In this document: positions 22,004-34,205 of the stretch, one piece after another
Numbering within the stretch: the stretch's first letter is position 1
Layout: every line of letters begins with the position of its first letter
Origin: Papiliotrema nemorosa
Lineage: Eukaryota > Basidiomycota > Tremellomycetes > Tremellales > Rhynchogastremaceae
Direction of reading: 5' to 3'
DNA length: 64,000 nt
Assembly (NCBI GenBank): GCA_032158125.1
Contig: JASKOT010000032.1
Coordinates: forward strand, 62,001 to 126,000
Made by a program: the position numbers and the translations under genes
Notes under the pieces: model-generated
Told to the model about the DNA's origin: nothing
Database searches by the model: none
What the model saw: the letters and a program-made list of their open reading frames with translations, nothing else

Positions 22004-25000
22004 TTAAGCCCCATCCTCGGTATCCACCCCTTGGACGCTTCCTCGCTCCGCGCCAGTCTGCCTTTGCGTAGAACCCAAGAATGCCTCCCATTCGTCCTTC
22101 TTCATCCCGTACGTCTCTTTTCCGATCTCTGGGAAAGAGCCACCCTTGACACTATCCACATACGCCGTTAAAGCTCTTCGGCTCTCCCTTCCGACATCCC
22201 CAAATTGCCTCACGAATCGAGGTTGACCAAGTGTTTCCCTCTTTTCACCTTTGATACCAGAGTCTGCCGGAATGTCCGGGGCGTAAATGCCCAGAACATC
22301 AGTGATGACTAACACTTGACCTGATGTTCCAGGTCCGGCACCTATACCGATGGTAGGGATGGTCAATCGCTCGGTAATGTACTTTGCCAACAAATGGGGG
22401 ATCGCCTCGAGCAGGATCATCGTCGCTCCTGCTTTCTCCAACTCCAGAGCGGTATCGAGCAGCTTCTGAGCCGAAGAGGAAGATCGGCCTTGGACTAGGT
22501 ACCCCGATGTGCTAGTCGCCCTTTGAGGTTGGAGTCCGAGATGCGGAACCACCGCGAGTCCCATTGACCCGAGTCGCCGGACAAGCGGGACAATCTCACT
22601 TCCACCCTCAATTTTCACGCCGTCCACTCCGCCTTCTTTGACGAGTCTGATGGTGCTCTCCACCCCTCGTTCAGTCGAAGATTCGAATGACCCGAAAGGT
22701 AGATCCGCAAAGACGAATGCCGTCTTGGCACCTCGAGTAACCGCTTTAGAGTGGTGAATCATCTCGTCCAGCGTAATCTGAGTCGTGGTATCATGTCCCA
22801 ATGCCACCTGTGAGAGCGAGTCACCCACCAGCACCATATCGACGCCGGTCGACTCCGCAAGCAGAGAGGTAGGAAAGTCGTAAGCTGTGATGACGCTGAT
22901 AGGGGTACCGGACTGCTTCATCTTGGACAGTTCGGCGATGGTGACCTTGGATCGTTGTCCGTTTCCTCGGTCCTTCGGTCGCACACTCATATGTCGCCGA
23001 AGAGGGGACACTAAGATGTCAATTGGGTGCGACAGACATACTGGACATTGCTTACTGGTCCGAGAAAGACCGATCGTGCCGACGTGTGGCCTGCTCCAAG
23101 TCCCATACGACCTCCTTCCCCTCGTATCGATGGTGGTCGACGACCCACCAAGCGGTCCCGCTCCTCCTTGCGCCCACAATGCTTGCAAGCTGTCCATATT
23201 CCAATCACCACTATTCTTCTTCTTCTCGGGTCTCTTCTCCCTCTGTCTCGCCTTGCCTGTTTTTCGTAGTGTCCTATCTTCCGGCTCGGTCATCGTGTCG
23301 AGTGGGAATCCATCGTAAAGATCAGGTCGAGAGACCTTGTACGCCTTTCCAACTCGCATACTCTCCAACTTTCGTTGCTCTTTCTTCTCTTCGTAAGATT
23401 GTCTGGGTCTGTACCCCTTGGAGCTGCTTTCGCCCATTTTGAGAGTCAGACCGGGGATGCTCTTCAATGCAGCGATGTCTTCCGCAGAATCTCCGGGTGA
23501 TCGACCAAACAGCTCGTCCATCACGTCTGCCTGCTCGTCCTCGCTCATAACGCTATTAGCGAGGAGTCGCTTGACTCCGCGATCTCGGAGAAGAGTCTTG
23601 CCTTTGGGCTCGTGCGGGTAGAGATCGCCCCAGTAGGTCTTTCGTGCGTCGTAGTACCCCTGTTTGGAGTGCGATCGAGGGGTGATGATACGTTCGATGT
23701 TCCCTGCGGTATTAGCAACAGACTTGTGAGGTGTATTCATATCGTTTCACTCACCGCTTGGCGCGCAGACGTCCATAATGACGTGACCGCTCTTCTTCAT
23801 CGGCGGAGCGACCAACCTCGACCAGGAATACGCTTCGGCCCTTAGGTGATCCCTCATCTCCTTTTGGTCGACATCCATATTTGGCAAAGCAGGTTCACCC
23901 TTCTTGATCCTGTCCTCTTCCGCTACCTCTTGCAACGACACCATCTCCATCTGCACACGTCCTTGTCCATGCTTGTCACCCTCTACCTCTCGCAGCACCG
24001 ATTTACCCTGCATCTTTGCCTGTTCCTTTTGTATTTGTTCCTTGCCTACAGCACCGATCCTTCCCACACGGGAGAGTTCAGTGCTTGCCTCGACGTTGGG
24101 TCGTTCTCCCCGAGCCACCACGAGGTAGACGTAGTTCTTGTCTTCTTCTCCTCGTTTACTGTGTTTCGTCTTTCGAGCAAATTTGGGCGAGTTGACACGT
24201 TGAGAGAAACCGCACATGTCGGCCGTGTTGAGCAATGGGCAGGGGCCGTCATGGGGACAGGGGGCAACGATGTGGAGTGGGTTCTGGGGTTTGTTCTGTT
24301 CCAGGATGAGTTCTCGAGCTTTGGAAACGGCGTTCCATCCTTCTGTACGAGCGTGATCGACGATGATGAGGTAGGGAGATTTGAACGAGAGAAGCCTTTT
24401 GATGTGCGCTCGTCGAGCGGATTCGGGTATGGAAGAGAGGAAGAATGTGCACATGGTCACTGCTGGAGTCTACTCATGAGCTCATTTACAGAAGACGGGC
24501 GAATGAGCTCACGGTGGAAATGAAATTTCGGTCGAACTGGGTTGGATAGTCGAGACTGACGGCTTCTTCGGGTATCGCTGGGATCAGCAAGGTGCATGGT
24601 GAAGAGGGGCACGGACTCACCCTTTGCAAGCTGGCTAGCGAGATACTTTGTATTCTTCGGACCATGGTACAATTGGTAGTCTACCGGACCAAGAGATGTC
24701 TCTCCAAGCTCCTCGTTCGATTTCAAGGATGATCGCGAGTCCATCATCGCCCTGTGTGTCAGCTCAAGGGCAGGATGCCTCGTGGTACTTGCCATAAACC
24801 TGGAGCCAGGCCAGCTGATATTTCGAAGACACGAGGCCGCAGCGGCGTGTCGGCAGAGTCCACTGAGGTCTCCTCGACGCTGGGGGAAGATGGCTGGTCC
24901 TCTGTAACCTCCTCGACGTCTGATGCCGAGGCTTCTGCGCTAGCTTCGCTGGATGACGAAGGCACCTCTTCCAGGCCAAGATCCTCAATGAGTCTCTGTA

Positions 25001-25763
25001 TGCCATCCTCGTCATCCTGCTCCATGCTTGTCTGCTGAGCTTTCTCCGCTGCTCGTTCCAGCCAGTCTCTTCCTAGTCTCCTCTCCATCTCTTCCAAGAC
25101 ATTCCTCACCGCAGCGAACTCTCCAGGTAGAAATCCCGTAGCTACCGCAACTGCCATTTCCGGCTCGATGAACTTTGGTGTCCTCCTATTTTCCGGCGCG
25201 CGTTGAGACTGTTCGTGTAGCCTCAAGAATTGTTGTCTGACATAACGCGGATCCACTTCTGGCCGTCAGCGTATGACGCGAGATGAGTGGGTGGACTGAC
25301 CTTCGATAGCCTCCTCTACGCCTTTGATGAGCTCTGGAGGGAGGACTATACATCCTATCCTCTTACTTCCCAATAGAGAAGCAGGACTACTCCTTGCTTC
25401 CCTACGATACTCGTGCTCGTCTCCTGCCAAACCCTCGGGGTCCGTATTATCAAGCCCGAACGTAGCTCGAGGAGTGGTATCCCGGTCCATGTAGTGGTAC
25501 CCTATACTCTTGGATATCCTGTCCAGCTCATCCTCGGAAGAGGGAGGTTCAGGCTCAACGATACGCCTCGGTCGTTGTTTGTGTATCTGCAAGATATCCG
25601 TCTGATCATCGTCGAAATGTTCATACACATTGTCTACGACCTTGCGGGATACGCGGGGTAGAGAAGCAGGGGAAGAGGTATGCAGATGATGTATGGAGCA
25701 AGATCTGGTGCGGATCAGATATGGGTATTGTCGGAGTAGACGTGCTGGACGTGGAAGGGGCAT
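22004..25763 (-). CDS. Rsm22-ketopantoate hydroxymethyltransferase fusion
   Basis: Seven exons: 25763-25301, 25258-24793, 24751-24621, 24577-24513, 24469-23755, 23703-23056, 23010-22004. They total 3495 nt, one frame of 1164 residues. The N-terminal part, to about residue 680, is Rsm22, the mitochondrial methyltransferase-like ribosomal protein. Its marks are an Arg-rich presequence, CPHDGPCPL, CGFSQRV, SWSRLVAPPMKKSGHVIMD, and QGYYDARKTYWGDLYP. After a basic linker comes complete PanB, which makes ketopantoate for coenzyme A: ITAYDFPTSLLAE, MVLVGDSL, VGVKIEGG-like VDGVKIEGG, and TIGIGAGPGTSGQVLV. No stop lies between the two. The linker (RGRRSYGTWSRPHVGTIGL) looks like an internal mitochondrial targeting sequence. 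Intron 2 starts with GC. The 45-nt intron at 23011-23055 is a multiple of three, so frame holds with or without it. Confidence 0.85.
24752..24792 (-). other. GC-AG intron in the Rsm22 part
   Basis: The donor reads TATG then GCAAGT, and the acceptor GACACACAG. Only this GC donor keeps the frame and yields LAPGLWAMMD; the nearby GT does not. Confidence 0.6.
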
Positions 25764-27190
25764 GTTAGAGTGTAGGGTATTATAGCGATGAATGGTCAAA
25801 CGTCAGAAAATAAATAAATTCGGATGAAACGTACCCGGAGTGTGGGGTCGGCGGACATCGCCGCCGCTTTCGACTCGGCTCATACTGTATCGTCTCATAC
25901 CATGTCAGTGTCCCCAAAGAAGCGGTGAAGCAGTCAGACGAGTCGCAATGGCTTCGGAGATCCGATGGGCTCTACTTGGCCTGGGGTCTTGCTGGTCAGC
26001 ATCGTGTGATAGCGCTCTCCGTATGGACATCGAATGGCTCCATTTGCCATTCGGCGTCGATCCTCCCTTATCGCCACGCCCAAGGATGCGTCTAGTAATG
26101 TCTGAGGAATGTGCCTACAACATCCCTTGATTCAGAATTCTTCAGTGAATTCAAGCTTGTGCGAGTTACATTTCAGTGGGAAGTGTGTCTGCGGCACACG
26201 TCAAAACCAAGCGGCAAAGTGAAACATCCGGACATCTGACTGCCCACGGGTATCGAGCTGGATAACCGACTACTTAACCACACCAGAGACACCGCTGAAA
26301 TCGAAAGAATACCCTACTCGCTGATCTGCGGCATCGCAACATGGTGAAGGGACAAGATGTAGTTCGCCACTCGCCTATTCGTCAACTCGGAAAGAGTTGA
26401 ACGGCGTTGCTGGCCTCGCCCACATAGCTGTGGAGTTCCGCCTTTGATCTTGGACCCCTGGTCCCCTGTATACATAGATCACTCCCAATCTACACTCGCA
26501 CACTCTCTGGAACTCACGGACGAGTTGGAGCTGTGGGTTTCATCATGGGCAAGCTAAGCATACGTTTCTGACACTGATGCCATGATCCCCCCCTTCACGG
26601 TCCACATGGGCATCAGACAGGCCTATTAAGCCGATTTCGGGGATCGATCGCTGGTGGAGTGCCGTGATGATGCATTGCAAGGTGTTGGCCGCAGCGACGG
26701 TTCGGAACGTGCTTCCATTGCGAAGCAGAAGCTGACAGGAAGCTGACAGGCTACATTTCAAGCTGGGCAGAGTGATCGATGGAGCCCTTTCAGGTGGCAG
26801 TCCTGGACGCTCCTGATATAGCAAGCTTGAGCCGATGCTGTGAGGCGGACCTGACGCTGACCTAGCGACGCGGCGCGAGCGGCAACGCCGTAGGATGTTG
26901 AACTCGGCAGGACTTCCGAGCCGCCTGATTCACACTCGCTGATCATTCGCTCCTGCGCAAGGAAGGCTGTTCCACAGCATGCTTCTGATACACCTTTGAA
27001 TCCATAGTGATGCCTCATCTATCCCTTGCGCCCCAAGATGAACGGAGACTGTGCACGATGCCACGTCATGTGATTCGGTCACCCTTATCACTGGGTCGGT
27101 GTAATCAGCTCGACTATCTCTCAGCGTTTCGCGACTCGGTTCACTCATCCTCTTGTTGCACACCACACCCCACTCCACATCACACCGATC
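25764..27190. other. Divergent intergenic region, 1.4 kb
   Basis: Between the starts of the Rsm22-PanB gene and the tryptophanyl-tRNA synthetase gene. Both genes need promoters here. Longest frames (for example 26930-27220, minus) open with alternative codons and show no family features. I checked for tRNA A/B boxes and saw none. A repeated AGGAAGCTGACAGG-like word occurs near 26730-26752. Confidence 0.45.
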
Positions 27191-29487
27191 ATGTCCCTCA
27201 CTCCGGGCACTCCCAATCACCCGACAGACCGTTCAGGTCAACTCACACCGGGTATGGTGGCTGACGAACTGGCCAAACTCGAACTACCCGCCCCCGCCAA
27301 CCTCCGCCTCGACGTAGACACCTCCAACTCGTCTTCCAGTCCGTTCATCGACCCTTTCTCGCCCGACTCCAACGCGTCTAACAGATCAACCTTCTCACCT
27401 CAAATCCCGGTAGGATTCGATACGGGCGATATCTCAGGTCCGGAACCGGAAGCTATCGTTGCTATGAGAAGGAAAACACGTTCTGAATCCATGTCGGCGG
27501 AACTTAGTTCCGCATTGTCAAAGATGAAGCTCCCCCAACCTGAGAGGATCTTCGGTCCCGATGAAGGAGAGAGCGAGGCGGCTAGGGAGAAGGGAAAGGG
27601 AGGGAAGGAAGGGGTCAGTGCGGAAGATTGGGACAAGGTTCAATTGGGAGATGAGGTCCCAGAGGCTGTCAAGGAGCCCAAGAAGATGACTCATTCGAGG
27701 AACGCTAGTCGAGTGTGAGTCAATCCGGGGTGAAAGTGGGATGAGCATTGAGACCTAGGGACACGGCTAGTATCAAACCGCCTGCAGCGCAGAGTGAAAC
27801 GATCAAAGAGGACAAGGAGGAACAAGCACCCGTGGCTGGTGTGGCCAAAGAGCAAAAGATCACTCCGTTTGACGTGGAGGGTGGTGTGGATGCGGAGGGA
27901 AAGTCTCTCGGAATGTAAGCTGGCTCTCTATCCTGGGCTCCAGCTGACGTGTAGTGACTATGAGAAGACGGTCAAGCGATTCGGAGCTACGTTGATCTCG
28001 CAAGATTTGCTGGAGCGATTCGAAAAGGTCACAGGGCATCGACCGCATCCTCTGTTGAGGAGAGGGACCTTCTTCTCTCACCGGTGAGTTTGGCGTGCGC
28101 AGCGAAGCATCAAACGATGATCTAATATCAGTGACTTTGGCTTGATTTTGGATCGATACGAGAAAGGACAGCCGTTCTACCTATACACTGGTCGAGGACC
28201 TAGTTCCGACTCGATGCACATGGGCCATTTGATTCCTTTCATGTTTACCGCGTCAGTGTCATTACTCTGTTCAAAGTGCGATTGCTGATCGTCAGATGGT
28301 TGCAGCGAGTCTTCGACGTGCCGCTCGTCATTCAAATTACGGGTAGGTCATGAGACCGCATCAGGTCGTTGGCTTATACACTAGACGACGAGAAGTACCT
28401 CTTAGAACGAGACGTGAAGAAACAGGCGGAATTGGCAAAGAAGCACAAGCTGAAGAAACCTCTCGACCTCTTGTCGCACTACCACAAGATGGGTCAAGAT
28501 AACATCAAAGATATCATCGCTTGTGGAGTCAACCCTGAGAAGACGTTCATCTTCTCTGATCTGAGCTACCAAGGGTGAGCTATCCACCCCGTCGCAAACC
28601 AAGCTTACAATAGCGGCGCATTCTACCGAAATGTCGTATTGATGGCCAAGACGTTGACCGTCAACCAGATCAAGAACGTCTTTGGCTTCTCCGACTCGTC
28701 AGTTGCCTCTTCCTTTCTTAGCGCTTGACAGCTGACCATGCAGGGATAACGCGGGAATGTTCCACTTTGCAGCTATTCAAGCCACTCCTTCCTTCTCCAA
28801 TTCTTTCCCCCAGATTTTCGGTACACGGGATGACATCCCTTGTCTGATTCCTTGCGCCATCGACCAGGATCCATACGTAGGTCTCGCTTCCAGCTTTATC
28901 AAATTGCAAAAGCTGACCTTCAGTTCCTGCTCACGCGAGATTCCGCGGACCGACTGGGCTACAAAAAGCCCGCCCTCCTCCACTCTAAATTCCTCCCCGC
29001 CCTTCAGGGTGCCAATACCAAGATGTCGGCCTCGAACGAAAACTCGGCCATCTTCATGACTGACGATGCGAAGAAGATTGCCAAGAAGATCAAATCGCAT
29101 GCGTTTAGTGGAGGTAGGGCGACTCAGGAAGAACATCAACGATTGGGCGGTGATCCCGACGTGGATGTGGCGTATCAATACTTGAGCTTCTTTGAGGATG
29201 ACGACGCGAAAATGGAGCAGCTTGCCAAGGCGAGTTGAGTCTTTACTGTCTTGTGGACCAGCTAACATGGCAGGACTATCGAGCGGGCACACTGAGCACC
29301 TCACAGATGAAAGAAGCCTGTATCGAGAAGATCCAAGGGATCGTGGACGAGTTCCAAAAGGTGCGTTTCAGACCCCGAGGAGCTCTAGCTGATATCATAG
29401 AACCGAGCAGCTGTCACGCCCGAGGTCCTGGCTGCATTCCAAGATAGAGAGAGAAAGATTGATCCTCGACCTGCCTCCAAGACATAG
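27191..29487 (+). CDS. WRS1: Cytosolic tryptophanyl-tRNA synthetase with N-terminal extension
   Basis: Charges tRNA-Trp. Eleven exons: 27191-27714, 27759-27914, 27955-28083, 28132-28251, 28296-28342, 28385-28574, 28614-28697, 28744-28876, 28924-29229, 29274-29360, 29401-29487; 1863 nt, 620 residues. The class I Rossmann signature is HMGHL inside [17 protein letters not shown], and the second is KMSAS, the normal eukaryotic TrpRS form of KMSKS. Trp-pocket segments such as ITDDEKYLL and DQDPYFLLTRD are present. Fungal TrpRS is usually about 430-470 residues; here about 190 extra N-terminal residues are Ser/Pro-rich and charged, with [10 protein letters not shown] resembling a kinase or 14-3-3 site. 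Intron 9 begins with GC after CCAAG. No presequence is evident. Confidence 0.93.
29230..29273 (+). other. GC-AG intron in WRS1
   Basis: The donor is AAG then GCGAGT; the acceptor is ATGGCAG. Splicing here gives LAKDYRAGT in frame, whereas the GT four bases on breaks frame. Confidence 0.65.
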
Positions 29488-29870
29488 GTGGCGAGGTACA
29501 GTATGAAAGACAGGAGATGCAGTCTTTGGCGTCGTTGGTAGATTCCAGGTAGAAGTACATATGCATGTTATATATCACGGCACTCGTTGCTCCTATCAAC
29601 ACTCCTTCCTGTAGTACTGCAGCAGCCGAGTGCAGGCTCTAGCTGTATAGGGAGGGGGATGCTGCGATGCCACGTGGGAGTCATTTTGATTCCGCTCTGA
29701 AGAACGCGCGTTTGCTGGGAGGGTGGTCGATGACATCTCCTTGATCTCTCAACCTCGACCATTCTTATCCATATACCCCAATCATCACCCCTGTCGGCAA
29801 TAGAACCCCGACAGAAGACAAGAAAGCACACAAAAAGCAGATCGAAAGCTATATAGAGTAATCATCCATC
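29488..29870. promoter_or_regulatory. Intergenic region with RPN1 promoter
   Basis: Between WRS1 and RPN1, same strand. A TATATAG lies about 25 bp before the RPN1 ATG, too close to be a likely TATA box. No PACE-type proteasome box (GGTGGCAAA) seen. Confidence 0.4.
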
Positions 29871-32800
29871 ATGGCGGAAGACCACGATCCTCAGGCTTCG
29901 GAGATCATGGTCCCTTCCACCGACCCCGAGAAGAAGGAAGAACCAAAGAAGGCCAATGGGGATTTGAAAGGTAAAGGGAAAGATGATAGTGATGTGGCCG
30001 ATATCGTGCGTCGATCCTCTTGCTCGAGAAATGGGGCTGATGGCTAGAGCGAGGAGGATCTGCAGCTGAAGTCAGAGTTGGAAATGTTGGTTGAGCGTCT
30101 CAAGGTGAGTCATCATATTTGGCGTTGTAGCTTGGGTCGAAATCTGGGGCTTACATGTAGGAATCTGATACGTCGCTGTACACCCCTGCACTGGAGTCTT
30201 TACGGACGTTGATCAAGACGTCTACGAGCTCTATGACTTCTGTTCCTAAACCACTCAAGTTCTTACGGCCCCATTATGATGATCTCGGCAAGATCAGGGA
30301 ATCATGGGATGCCTCGCTGAAGGATCAAAGGGTATGTTGTTGATATGAATCTAGACATGTGGATCGGAGTGAGATGGTGGCTGACGAGAAAGTCACTTCT
30401 TGCGTCCATCCTCTCTGTGCTCGCCATGACCTACTCTGATACTGGAAAACGGGATACCCTTTACTACCGAATCATCTCTGAATCCAGCGAAGCTCCAGGA
30501 AGCTGGGGACACGAATATGTCCGACACCTCTCTGCTGAACTAGGCGAGGAGTACTCGGCTAGATTCGAGGTGGATGCGGTGACGACCAATGGGACCGCAC
30601 ATGAGGTTGAGAAGGAGGATAGACAGTACAAGGTGGAACAACTTCGACAGTTGGCCATGGAGTTGGTAGACTTCAACTTGAAACATAACGCCGAGGCGGA
30701 CGCGGTGGACCTGTTGTTGGAGCTGGAGTGTATCAAGGAGATTGTAGATAGGGTGGATGACAAAACCTGGCCTAGAGTGTGCCAATATATGGTCAAGTAA
30801 GTGATGCGCACACTAGGGGCGGAGTCGAGGCTGACTGAAAGCTGTGTGCCGCTTTTGACAGCCCCGGACGATGTGGCTTTCCTCGAGACTGCCGCCGAGA
30901 TTTACGCCAAACATGATCGATACCCCGAAGCCCTTGCTCTGGCCGTCAAGCTGAACAACCGCGATTTGGTGAGGAAGTACTTTGCTGCTCCCTCCAACCC
31001 GTGAGTCCATATCCTCGCAATCGACAGTAGGCACTGACAGCCAGGGTGATGAAGAAACAGTTGGCGTTCTTCCTTGCTCGAGCACAGGTACCACTACAGT
31101 GGGTGCATACCGCCGAAGGTATGGAGAAGGAGGGAGATGGACCTGCACCAGAGCAACCTGAAGATGTTTTGGAATGCCTAGGAAACACCAAGCTGTCTTC
31201 ACACTTTAGAGCATACGGAAAGGCTGTCGGAGTGGAAGACCCTCGATCGGTCGATGACATCTACAAGGCCCACCTCGAGACTACACGAACGACGCATAAT
31301 GCCGACTCAGCACGACACAACCTGGCTTCGACATTTGTCAACGCTTTTGTCAACGCTGGATTTGCAAACGAAAAGATGATTGTCAATGTGCCCGAGGGTG
31401 AAAGCTGGATCTACAAGAACAAGGACGAGGGTATGCGATCTGCCACGGCCTCGATCGGGATGTCAATGTTGTGGGATTCAGAAGCGGGTATCGACCATAT
31501 CGACAAGTACTCTTACTCTACCGAAGAGCAGATCAAGGCGGGAGCTCTGCTCGCCATGGGTATCCTGCATTCGGGTATCCGAGCGGAACCCGACGTTGCG
31601 TTTGCGTTGTTGGAGGACCAAGTCGACAACCATTCGGCATCATTGAAAATCAGCGCCATGAACGGTATCGCCATTGCGTACACTGGATCTTGCCGACAAG
31701 ACATCCTCGACAAATTGTTACCCCACATTGCCGATGAAACAAACACTATCGAAGTGGCGTCTATGGCTGCATTGTCGCTTGCGTTCGTCTATGTCGGAAG
31801 TGGAGATGGAGATATCGCCAGTACCATCTTGCAGACATTGATGGAGAGGGAGGATAATCAGTTGACCTCGGAGTGGGCCATCTTTATGGGTTTGGCATTG
31901 GGTCTCATCTTCCTTGGTCCGTTGTCAACAACTTTTAGATGATGGTGTTGCTAATTCACAGGTACACAGGACGCATCAGAGGCGACGATCGAGACGCTCA
32001 GGGCTATCGAGTCGGAAATGGCACGCACAGCCGAAATCTTGGTCGACGTCTGTGCCTATGCCGGGACTGGTAACGTCCTGAAGGTTCAACAAATGCTACA
32101 AATCTGCGCCGAGCACGCCGCAAAGCCAAAGAAGACAACCGAGACGGCTGCCCCAGCTGCCGCAACACAGGCCGCCGAGGGCGACGCCTCAGGTGAAGCC
32201 GCTCCTGCCCCTGATGCACAAGGAGATGTCAATATGGATACTTCAGACTCTGCTCCCGCTGCCCAAGTCCCCGCTCCGACCACGACGGCAGGATCAACAG
32301 GCGCAGCTGCTGCGGCGACGGAATCACTGTCCGACTTGGTGGCCTCGCAGGCGAACAATGCACCTGCGGACGAGGAAGAGGCGGATGACGCTCCCATCTT
32401 ACCTTTGAAACACCAAGCGGTGGCCTGTATCGGTATTGCCTTGATTGCAATGGGTGAGGATGTTGGTGCGGAAATGGCACTGCGTCAATTCCAACATCTG
32501 GTCAGTTATACGTTTAGATGGTAGGGCCCAGACTGACCCGTAGATGACATATGGCGACCCAGTTATCCGAAAATGTGTCCCATTAGCCCTCGGTCTCATC
32601 TCTGCCTCCAACCCCCAACTCGCCATTCTCGACACTCTCTCCAAGTACTCTCACGATTCCGACCTCGAAGTCGCCGTCAATGCCATCTTTGCCATGGGTC
32701 TCGTCGGAGCAGGAACAAACAATGCTCGACTCGCTCAAATGCTGCGTCAACTGGCAGTTTACTACTACAAAGAACCCGACACATTCTTCATCGTCCGAGT

Positions 32801-33287
32801 GGCACAGGGTCTGGTCCACATGGGTAAAGGAACCATCGGTATCAACCCCTTTTACAATGATCGAGGATGCATGTCGAGGACGGCCATTGCTGGTCTGTTG
32901 TCAGTCATCATCTCGTTTACAAATGCCAAGTCGTTTGTGCTGGGTAAACAACATTGGATGTTGTATTGGTTGGTTACGGCCATGTACCCCCAATTCCTGA
33001 TCACGCTGGACGAGTCGTTGGAGGAGAAACAGGTGACGGTCAGAGTGGGTCAGGCGGTCAACACGGTCGGATTGGCCGGCACGAGGATGGGTATCAGTGG
33101 ATTCCAGACGCATCAGACGCCGGTGAGAATTGCCACGGGAGAGAGGGCAGAGTTGGGCACCAACGAGTTCTTCCCGTATACGAGTGTGTTGGAGGGCTTT
33201 GTGGTGTTGAGAAAGTGAGTCATGGTCGCATGAACCAGGACCAGCTGCTGATGATACAGGAATGAGGGGTACGATGCGGAAGATTAG
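29871..33287 (+). CDS. RPN1: 26S proteasome regulatory subunit Rpn1
   Basis: Scaffold of the 19S base that receives ubiquitin-like shuttle factors and Ubp6. Nine exons: 29871-30005, 30048-30104, 30161-30331, 30393-30796, 30842-31000, 31045-31916, 31962-32500, 32544-33214, 33260-33287; 3036 nt, 1011 residues. The acidic/Lys N-terminus is followed by [18 protein letters not shown], typical of Rpn1. The central toroid of PC repeats is seen as [21 protein letters not shown] and [15 protein letters not shown] low-complexity Ala/Glu/Asp insert (about residues 640-720) precedes the second PC block, [12 protein letters not shown] and [17 protein letters not shown]. The end is [14 protein letters not shown], as expected. 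Intact. Confidence 0.96.
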
Positions 33288-34205
33288 AGTGAAGAATGAT
33301 AGATGAGAGTCGGGGCGGTGATCAGGGAGGAGAATGAAACGAAGCGACGAGTATGATCCGATACCATGAAGACCACATTGACTCTTTGCGCATGCAGCAT
33401 GGGTACACTTTGTAGACATAGCCGCAGGCGTAAGGTGGAGTGCCACACTCAAGTATGCCGTGACGTCAAGGAGCACAGAAAGATGGAGACCCCACACTTT
33501 CCTATTGGCCGCCGTTGTCGATCTGCCGAAAATGGGGGGAATAATTACCTCATCGGGTAATTTATGCGAGTTTATCCCGTAACTTGACAAGATTTACCCT
33601 GAGCTGCCGCCCTACTCCGCCCCTCCATCCCACCATTACCTTGGGCACCTGATGTTCGACCCCCATTTCACACTTCTACCTCTTTCTCATCCTTCTCTCT
33701 GCTCGACTCGTCGCAAGGTCAGCAAGAACAGCTAGAACATCCTCACAGTCTAGCATCCTTATACGTGAGTACCCCGTCTCATCTCCTCGGTCAGCCCGGG
33801 GGGAAAAACTGCGAAGAGTCTTTTCGGATGGATTACGCTCCGCATATTGCCCCACTTGTGCCCTTGTCGCTCGCTCCAACCGAAGATGTACCGCCGGGTC
33901 ATCCACCACCACCACAGGTACTTGTCCTTTGCTGGACATTACTACCTGGTGCTCCTTGTCTTTCGAATAGACAGACTCCTTTGACAGGCGAAAATTGGAT
34001 CACCGGACAAGGGCATTTATCCATCCCCCCTGTCAAAGCCGTGTGACGTCTTTCCGAACTTGGACAAACGACGACAACCCTGACTTGACCTTTGCTCCCC
34101 GTTTCTTCTTCCCTTCTTCCCACTTCGACTTCGAACCCACTACACAACGCTGACTCCCTCTTCAGCTCTTCTCTCTTCATCACTGCATACCCACTGCGAT
34201 ACACG
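33288..34205. promoter_or_regulatory. Upstream region of glycogen synthase
   Basis: A 0.9-kb space. A run of CT-rich DNA at 33655-33720 leads to ATACGTGAGTACC at about 33765, which looks like a splice donor in the leader, so the 5' untranslated region may contain an intron. AG acceptors are available before 34206. No gene-like frame seen. Confidence 0.4.

Noticed and set aside
24462..24512. Apparent frame error between Rsm22 exons 4 and 5
   Set aside because: Choosing the acceptor ...CATGAGTAG before ACTCCAGCAGTGACC restores phase and gives FIST then TPAVTMCTFF, so no lesion is needed.
25764..27190. tRNA or other RNA gene in the large spacer
   Set aside because: No B-box-like GGTTCGANTCC and no cloverleaf pattern found by eye; a tRNA scan would settle this.
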